DNA from: an uncultured Collinsella sp. | GTDB lineage: Bacteria > Actinomycetota > Coriobacteriia > Coriobacteriales > Coriobacteriaceae | Assembly (NCBI GenBank): GCA_905211615.1 | Contig: CAJMBB010000139.1 | Span: forward strand, 1 to 5,199 | DNA length: 5,199 bases | Direction of reading: 5' to 3' | In this document: in pieces, positions 1 through 5,199 of the stretch | Numbering within the stretch: position 1 is the first letter of the stretch | How the letters are laid out: each line of letters starts with the position of its first letter | Translations under genes and position numbers: made by a program | The notes under the pieces: model-generated | The model's database searches: none | What the model saw: the letters and a program-made list of their open reading frames with translations, nothing else | What the model was told of the DNA's origin: nothing

Positions 1-1
1 G

Positions 2-3000
2 GGCGCCCGCCCCGAGGACGTGGCTGCCTCCATCTTCCAGGCCGTCGTGACCCAGACCATCTCGGGCCTAGCGTGCGGCCGTCCCATCCGCGGCAACGTC
101 GCCTTCCTGGGCGGCCCGCTGCAGTATCTCTCCGAGCTGCGCCACCGCTTCTACCTCACGCTCAACCTGGACGAGGAGCACCGTATCGTGCCCCAAAACG
201 CCCACCTGTTTGTGGCGAGCGGCGCCGCCATGGCGCACGAGTCCAACAAGCTCAGCACGTTCCCGCAGCTCATCGAGGCCATCGACAGCTTGGGCGACAC
301 GCAGGGTGCCGAGGTCGAGCGCCTGGATCCGCTCTTTGTCACCGATGAGGACTTTGCCGAGTTCAAGACTCGCCACGACACCGAGGTCGTCCCCAAGGGC
401 AAGCTCGACGGCTACACCGGCCGCGTGTTCATTGGCATCGACGCCGGCTCCACCACCATGAAGGCCGCGCTCGTGGGCGAGGACGGTCAGCTGCTGCACA
501 CCTGGTACGGCAACAACAACGGCGACATCCTGGGTACGGCCAAGGTCATCATGGCCGATTTCTACAACCACATTCCCGCCGGCTGCACCATCGGCCACGT
601 GACCACCACGGGCTACGGCGAGGCGCTGCTCATCGAGGCCCTCAAGGCCGATTCCGGAGAGATCGAGACCGTCGCGCACCTGCGCGGTGCCAAGGCGTTC
701 CTGCCCGGTGTCGAGTTCATTCTGGACATTGGCGGCCAGGACATGAAGTGTCTGCGCGTCAAGGACGGCGTCATTGAGCACATCATGCTCAACGAGGCCT
801 GCTCGTCGGGTTGCGGTAGCTTTATCGAGAGCTTCGCCGTCTCTATGAACATGGACGTGCGCGCGTTCGCCAACGCTGCCATCCATGCCAAGGCCCCCGT
901 CGACCTGGGTAGCCGCTGCACGGTCTTTATGAACTCGCGCGTCAAGCAGGCGCAAAAGGAAGGCGCCACGGTGGGCGACATTGCAGCCGGCCTGTCCTAT
1001 TCCGTCATCAAGAACGCTCTGTTCAAGGTTATTAAGCTGCGCGACCCCAAGGAGATCGGCAGCCAGGTGATCGTCCAGGGCGGCACCTTTATGTCCGATG
1101 CCACGCTGCGTGCGTTTGAGCAGCTCACTGGCGTTCACGCCGTGCGTCCCGACATCGCCGGCTGCATGGGCGCCTATGGTGCGGCCTTGCTCGCCCGCGA
1201 TCGCGCCGGCGCCGACGGCACCTCGACCATCCTTTCTGCCGAGGACATCGCGCACCTCACCGTGACGCAAAAGCATGTCCGCTGCGGCCGTTGCTCCAAC
1301 AACTGCCAGCTCACCGTCAACGACTTTGGCGGCGGCAGGCGCTTCATTACCGGCAACCGCTGCGAGAAGGGCGCCGGCCACAAAAAGCAGAAGACCGAGG
1401 CTCCCAACCTCTTCAAAAAGAAAAACGAGCTGCTCTTTAACCGCGAGGTGCTGAGCCCCGACGAAGCCCCGCGCGGCACCGTGGGTATCCCGCGCGCACT
1501 CAACATGTACGAGAACTACCCCTTCTGGCACGCGTTCTTTACGCGCCTGGGCTTTAGCGTGCAGCTGTCCGACCAGTCGAGCAAGAAGACCTACCAGGCG
1601 GGCATCGAGTCCATGCCGTCCGAGAGCGTGTGCTATCCGGCCAAGATGAGCCACGGCCACGTGATGAACCTTATCGACCGCGATGTCGACTTCATCTGGA
1701 TGCCGTGCGTGCGCTGGGAACGCAAAGAGGACCCGACCGCCGGCAACTGCTACAACTGCCCCATCGTTATGAGCTACCCCACGGCGCTGGCGCTCAACAT
1801 CGACGAGATCCGCGAGCAGAACATCGAGTTCCTGTACCCGTTTGTGCCCTATCACGACAAGACCGAGCTCAAGCGCCGTCTGTACCAGGTGCTCGCCGTC
1901 GACCGCGTGGCCGATGCCGAGGCTGGGCGCGGTCGCGTGCGTGGACCCAAGATCACGCGCTCCGAGGTCGACGCCGCCGTCAACGCCGCCTACGAGGCCG
2001 ATGTGCGCTTCCACGAGGACATCCAGACCATGGGCGAGGAGGCTCTTAAGTGGGTCGAGGACCACGGCGGCCACGGCATTGTGCTCGCCGGCCGTCCCTA
2101 CCATAACGACCCCGAGATCAACCACGCCCTGCCTGAGCTTATCTCGAGCTTTGGCTTTGCGGTCTTTACCGAGGATTCGCTCGCGCATCTCGTGAAGCCC
2201 GAGCGTCCGATTCGTGTCGTTGACCAGTGGATGTACCACAGCCGCCTGTACGCCGTCGCCCGTTTTGTGACGATGCGCAACGACCTGGACCTGATTCAGC
2301 TCAACTCTTTCGGCTGCGGTCTCGATGCCCTGACTACCGACCAGGTGCAGGAGATCCTGGAGGCCAGCGGCAAGATCTACACCGTGCTCAAGATCGACGA
2401 GGTGTCCAACCTGGGCGCCGCGCGCATCCGCATCCGCTCACTCATGGCCGCGCTCAAGGACCAGGAGGCCGAGCGCCTGGCCGAGGCCACGGCCGCGGGC
2501 GAGGCATACGAGCAGGGCGACGTCGCGCCGGTGGCACCCTCCACGGATGCCCCCGCGTTCGCGAGCCGCAAGTACACGTTTGAGGCTCAGCGCGAGAGTG
2601 CTTCGACCGCGTGGCCCAAGGTACCCTTTACCGAGCAGATGCGCGAGGAGGGCTACACCATCCTGTGCCCGCAGATGGCGCCGATCCACTTTGACCTGGT
2701 CAAAGAGGTGTTCCGCGGTGCCGGCTACAATTTGGAGCTGCTGCCCTCGACCGATCATGACGCCGTCGAGGCCGGCCTGCGCTATGTGAACAATGACATT
2801 TGCTACCCGTCAATTCTGGTGACGGGCCAGATTATGGAGGCCATCGAGAGCGGTCGATACGACCTGTCCAAGACAGCCGTGGTTATCAGCCAGACCGGCG
2901 GTGGCTGCCGTGCCACCAACTACATCGCGCTCATCCGCAAGGCACTGCGCGAGAGCGGCCACCCCGAGATCCCGGTGATCTCGCTTTCGGCCGTGGCACT

Positions 3001-4009
3001 CGGCGAGGACAACCCCGGCTTTAAGATTACGCCGGCGCTGCTTAAACAGGCAGTCTACGCGGTGCTCTTTGGCGACGTGATGATGCAGATGCTCTACCGC
3101 TGCCGCCCGTACGAGGCTACGCCCGGTGCCGCCAACGCGCTCTACGAGGAGTACATGGCGCGCGCCCGCAAGCTGGCACCCAAGTTCAACCGCCACAACT
3201 ACACCAAGCTTGCGCGTGAGGCCATCCGCGCGTTCGACACCATGCCGCTCGTGGGCGAGGGCACCAAGCCGCGCGTGGGCGTGGTCGGCGAGATTCTGGT
3301 CAAGTTCCATCCCACGGCCAACAACCACGTGGTCGACGTGATCGAGCGCGAGGGCTGCGAGGCCGTGGTGCCGGGTCTGCTCGACTTCTTCCTGTACTCC
3401 ATGAGCAACGCCGAGCTGCAGAAGGACGAGCTGGGTAGCTCTGCTACAACGCGTGCGGGCATGCAGGCGCTCATCAAGCTCGTGGACTGGATGCGTACGC
3501 CGGTGGAGGAGATGCTCGAAAAGTCCCGCCGCTTTGAGGCGCCCGAGCGCATCGGCACCATGGCGGACAAGGCCCGCACGGTGCTTTCGGTGTGCAACAA
3601 CATGGGCGAGGGCTGGCTGCTCACGGCCGAGATGCTCGATCTGATCGACCACGGCGCGCCTAACATCATCTGCACACAGCCCTTCGCGTGCCTGCCCAAC
3701 CACGTGGTGGGTAAGGCCGTGATCAAGGAGCTGCGCCGCCAGCACCCCGAGAGCAACATTGTTGCGGTGGACTACGACCCCGGTGCATCCGAGGTCAACC
3801 AGCTCAACCGCATTAAGCTCATGATTAGCGTGGCCAAGGAGAACATGCGCGCCGGTAAGGGCTTTAAGCTCGAGAAGGTGGCGCCGCTCGCGATGGACGA
3901 GGTCACCGGCCAGATGCGTGCCCATGATGGCTGCGTGAGCTGTGGGCCTGCCAGCGAGGAGGCCGTGGCGTCAGTCGCCGAGCGCCTGGGACGCGGTATT
4001 AAGAAGTAG
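2..4009 (+). CDS. Giant fused 2-hydroxyacyl-CoA dehydratase activase / dehydratase-like protein (5'-partial)
   Basis: The frame is open from the window edge to the TAG at 4007-4009. The GTG at 20 is an internal Val codon, so the start lies upstream. Residues below are numbered from that GTG. Residues 1-75 resemble the end of a first BcrA/BadF/HgdC ATPase copy (AFLGGPLQYL motif). A complete second copy spans about 138-395: phosphate-loop DAGST at 141-145, DIGGQD at 236-241, Cys261 (NEACSSGCGSF) and Cys300 (RCTVF), and QGGTF at 353-357. The 39-residue Cys spacing equals that of the cluster ligands in HgdC. A cysteine knuckle follows (Cys422, 425, 429, 448), then a DUF2229-like region from about 486 with Cys538, 563, 577, 580 and 766. 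An Ala-rich linker (about 814-870) leads to a COG3581/HgdB-like region with Cys883, 928, 963, 1218 and 1224, and a CVSC tail (1305/1308). In the family, ATP hydrolysis drives low-potential electron transfer from a [4Fe-4S] cluster to a dehydratase or reductase partner. The substrate here is unknown. The protein is probably cytoplasmic: no signal peptide or membrane helix is visible. Confidence 0.9.
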   Translation, partial: GARPEDVAASIFQAVVTQTISGLACGRPIRGNVAFLGGPLQYLSELRHRFYLTLNLDEEHRIVPQNAHLFVASGAAMAHESNKLSTFPQLIEAIDSLGDTQGAEVERLDPLFVTDEDFAEFKTRHDTEVVPKGKLDGYTGRVFIGIDAGSTTMKAALVGEDGQLLHTWYGNNNGDILGTAKVIMADFYNHIPAGCTIGHVTTTGYGEALLIEALKADSGEIETVAHLRGAKAFLPGVEFILDIGGQDMKCLRVKDGVIEHIMLNEACSSGCGSFIESFAVSMNMDVRAFANAAIHAKAPVDLGSRCTVFMNSRVKQAQKEGATVGDIAAGLSYSVIKNALFKVIKLRDPKEIGSQVIVQGGTFMSDATLRAFEQLTGVHAVRPDIAGCMGAYGAALLARDRAGADGTSTILSAEDIAHLTVTQKHVRCGRCSNNCQLTVNDFGGGRRFITGNRCEKGAGHKKQKTEAPNLFKKKNELLFNREVLSPDEAPRGTVGIPRALNMYENYPFWHAFFTRLGFSVQLSDQSSKKTYQAGIESMPSESVCYPAKMSHGHVMNLIDRDVDFIWMPCVRWERKEDPTAGNCYNCPIVMSYPTALALNIDEIREQNIEFLYPFVPYHDKTELKRRLYQVLAVDRVADAEAGRGRVRGPKITRSEVDAAVNAAYEADVRFHEDIQTMGEEALKWVEDHGGHGIVLAGRPYHNDPEINHALPELISSFGFAVFTEDSLAHLVKPERPIRVVDQWMYHSRLYAVARFVTMRNDLDLIQLNSFGCGLDALTTDQVQEILEASGKIYTVLKIDEVSNLGAARIRIRSLMAALKDQEAERLAEATAAGEAYEQGDVAPVAPSTDAPAFASRKYTFEAQRESASTAWPKVPFTEQMREEGYTILCPQMAPIHFDLVKEVFRGAGYNLELLPSTDHDAVEAGLRYVNNDICYPSILVTGQIMEAIESGRYDLSKTAVVISQTGGGCRATNYIALIRKALRESGHPEIPVISLSAVALGEDNPGFKITPALLKQAVYAVLFGDVMMQMLYRCRPYEATPGAANALYEEYMARARKLAPKFNRHNYTKLAREAIRAFDTMPLVGEGTKPRVGVVGEILVKFHPTANNHVVDVIEREGCEAVVPGLLDFFLYSMSNAELQKDELGSSATTRAGMQALIKLVDWMRTPVEEMLEKSRRFEAPERIGTMADKARTVLSVCNNMGEGWLLTAEMLDLIDHGAPNIICTQPFACLPNHVVGKAVIKELRRQHPESNIVAVDYDPGASEVNQLNRIKLMISVAKENMRAGKGFKLEKVAPLAMDEVTGQMRAHDGCVSCGPASEEAVASVAERLGRGIKK

Positions 4010-4037
4010 TTGGCCTACTATGGGCTAGATATGAGGC

Positions 4038-4074
4038 AAACGGGTGGCAGCCGTACCGGCTACCACTCGTTTTT
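4038..4074 (+). terminator. Intrinsic (Rho-independent) terminator of the activase gene
   Basis: An inverted repeat starts 30 bases after the activase stop codon. The left arm (4040-4053) and right arm (4057-4070) form a 14-bp stem with one G-U pair and one C-A mismatch, closed by a 3-base TAC loop. The stem runs straight into a T5 tract (4070-4074), and AAA at 4038-4040 can extend the pairing with the T tract. The T tract lies only on the + strand side, so it should act mainly on transcripts from the activase gene. It also separates that gene from the arylsulfotransferase remnant, which would therefore need its own promoter. Confidence 0.85.
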
Positions 4075-4094
4075 ACTGGACATATGTTGCGTAA

Positions 4095-4604
4095 ATGGGC
4101 ATGCTACAGCCTTCCGTGGGCTCGCCCGATTTTTGGGCTGACTCGGGCTTTGAGGACAAGTTGCTGCAGGCCCAAGGCGATTTTTCGCTCAATGCGGGCC
4201 AACACAGTGTGACCTATCTGCCAAACGACGAGACGACCGCGACCGGTCGCTACCAGGTGCTGCTGTACGACAACAACTTTGGTGCGGCCGAGAGCTATCC
4301 CAAGTTCGACTGGGGCCAGCTGGGCGCCACGGTGGTGACCGACTACAGCAAGGGAACGTATTCGTTTGGGCGCATCTTTACGGTGGACGAGACCGCGCGC
4401 ACCTACGAGCTTGAGGAGCAGATCCCGGTGCCGTTCTCGGGCTACGTAAGCAGTGCGCAGCGCGTCGGCGATTCGAATAGTGTGCTCGTGGCATCGGGCC
4501 AGGCCAAGACCTTCACCGAGTACGATCGCTATGGACTGCCCATCGCCACCTACGAGATGGAAGCCGAAAAGTATATCTACCGCGTGTACAAGTACGAGCT
4601 GTAG
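4095..4604 (+). pseudogene. C-terminal remnant of an arylsulfotransferase (ASST) family protein
   Basis: The reading frame gives 169 residues from an ATG at 4095 to a TAG at 4602-4604, and an in-frame TAA lies immediately before the ATG (4092-4094). The sequence resembles the C-terminal part of PF05935-type aryl-sulfate sulfotransferases: GSPDFW at residues 9-14, a GQHSVTYL segment with His37 (family members carry an active-site His in a QH context), a YDNN turn at 58-61, and a closing YIYRVYKYEL. ASST enzymes are usually around 500-600 residues long beta-propellers that move sulfate between phenolic compounds, so about two thirds is missing. Homology seems to begin near residue 8, and the 85 bases upstream hold a terminator and no ASST coding sequence in any frame. 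No convincing ribosome binding site precedes the ATG. A 5' truncation by deletion is the simplest reading. The reading frame itself is intact, so the decay may be recent. A short expressed protein cannot be excluded. Confidence 0.65.
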
Positions 4605-4671
4605 CGCTGCGCTTGGCTGTGCCTGCGCCCCGCGGCTGCGCTCTCGTGCCGGGCCCACCTCGCGTCCCGCA

Positions 4672-5199
4672 TCACTTCACATCGAACTCCACGCGATCGA
4701 GCTCGGGTACGTTGAGGTCAATGAGCTTGCGGGCGACGCGGCGGTCGTGTGCCCCAAGCGCCTCGCTTGTCGTCACATGGGCGACAATCTCGCGCTCGAC
4801 GATGCCCTCCTCGTCCCCTTCGGTAGCCGAGGTCTCGACGGCGACGGTGTAATCTTTAAAGCTCGGCAGCACCGCGGCAAGCTCGCGCGTGGTTTCGGTG
4901 ACACCGTAGCCGTCCTGCACGCCGGCCTGCGCCGAGCCAATGGAACCCGCCGTCATGACGATGCAGGGGATGGCAAAGATCACCGTGCCCACAATAATGC
5001 GGCGGCGCACCTTGCGTGACAGCTCGTTGACCTCGGCATTTTCCTCGGCTGTCACAATGCCGTCGCCGTTGAGGTCGCGCTTGAGCGGTACACGCAAAAG
5101 AAGCAATACGGCTTCGGCCGCCAGCGCGATAAAGACCACGTTGATGCCAAACTCGTAGAGCGCCGAGAGAAACAGCGACCCGCTTGCGATGGCGATGCC
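4672..5199 (-). CDS. Membrane protein with cytoplasmic EF-hand loop, possibly DUF389-like (C-terminal part)
   Basis: The frame is open from the right window edge to a TGA at 4674-4672, giving 175 visible residues. The GTG at 5139 falls inside a hydrophobic segment and is probably not the start. Numbering from the edge, residues 1-20 and 21-37 are hydrophobic and look like two membrane segments. Residues 38-67 form a charged loop flanked by KR and RKVRRR, so it is probably cytoplasmic. It contains a 12-residue EF-hand loop at 42-53 (DLNGDGIVTAEE). Residues 68-88 form another membrane helix. Residues 90-175 are soluble with mixed helix and strand character, and by the positive-inside rule lie outside. 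This order of paired helices, basic loop, helix and small C-terminal domain resembles DUF389 proteins, whose function is unknown. The family assignment rests on layout only. The gene converges on the arylsulfotransferase remnant, with 67 bases between their stops. Confidence 0.75.
   Translation of the reverse strand, partial: GIAIASGSLFLSALYEFGINVVFIALAAEAVLLLLRVPLKRDLNGDGIVTAEENAEVNELSRKVRRRIIVGTVIFAIPCIVMTAGSIGSAQAGVQDGYGVTETTRELAAVLPSFKDYTVAVETSATEGDEEGIVEREIVAHVTTSEALGAHDRRVARKLIDLNVPELDRVEFDVK

Noticed and set aside
68..2239. A 723-codon open frame on the minus strand opposite the activase gene.
   Set aside because: It mirrors the codon pattern of the GC-rich plus-strand gene, is rich in Ala, Val, Leu, Gly and His with no recognisable motif, and the plus strand carries clear family motifs throughout.
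2810..3925. A 371-codon minus-strand open frame opposite the C-terminal part of the activase gene.
   Set aside because: It shows the same shadow effect: biased composition, no motif, and full overlap with a well-supported gene.
4084..4212. An alternative short plus-strand frame from the ATG at 4084 that could supply the missing start of the ASST fragment by frameshift.
   Set aside because: Its translation does not resemble ASST sequence and it ends at a TGA near 4210, so it cannot be the lost N-terminal part.
4104..4658. A 184-codon minus-strand frame opposite the arylsulfotransferase remnant.
   Set aside because: It has no recognisable motif, while the plus-strand frame shows clear ASST-like sequence to its last residues.
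4605..4671. Possible bidirectional terminator between the convergent genes.
   Set aside because: Several GCGCAG-like repeats could form weak stems, but there is no T tract on either strand and no single clear hairpin.
4453..5019. A 188-codon plus-strand frame bridging the ASST remnant and the convergent gene.
   Set aside because: It overlaps two better-supported frames on opposite strands and its composition is that of an out-of-frame translation (many Arg, Ser, Pro and His).

Overview
The window is GC-rich and gene-dense, with strong G/C preference at third codon positions. Its gene content is that of an anaerobic gut actinobacterium. The combination of a giant fused 2-hydroxyacyl-CoA dehydratase activase, an arylsulfotransferase remnant and a membrane protein of DUF389-like layout fits Coriobacteriia, most likely Collinsella or a relative. 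The taxon is inferred from protein style and base composition, not from a marker gene.

Positions 2-4009 (+) hold most of one very large gene whose start lies upstream of the window. It encodes a fused protein of the BcrA/BadF/HgdC type: the tail of a first ATPase copy, a complete second ASKHA-fold ATPase with the two cluster cysteines of dehydratase activators, a small cysteine knuckle, a DUF2229-type region, an Ala-rich linker and a second dehydratase-related (HgdB/COG3581-like) region ending in a CxxC tail. The gene is closed by a clear intrinsic terminator at 4038-4074, so it appears to end its transcription unit. No separate dehydratase subunit genes are visible.

Positions 4095-4604 (+) encode only the C-terminal third or so of an arylsulfotransferase (ASST) family protein. 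The N-terminal part is missing and only 85 bases separate it from the previous gene, with the terminator in between. It is best read as a 5'-truncated gene remnant.

Positions 4672-5199 (-) hold the 3' part of a convergent membrane-protein gene that runs off the right edge. It shows two N-terminal hydrophobic segments, a cytoplasmic loop carrying a textbook EF-hand calcium-binding loop, another membrane helix and a roughly 85-residue C-terminal domain probably outside the membrane. The layout resembles DUF389 proteins, but this is tentative.

The three genes show no shared pathway. The 67 bases between the two convergent genes (4605-4671) are GC-rich and hold no convincing terminator. No tRNA, rRNA, CRISPR, IS element or origin was found. 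The most interesting objects are the domain architecture of the giant activase, the truncated ASST behind a terminator, and the EF-hand loop inside a membrane protein.
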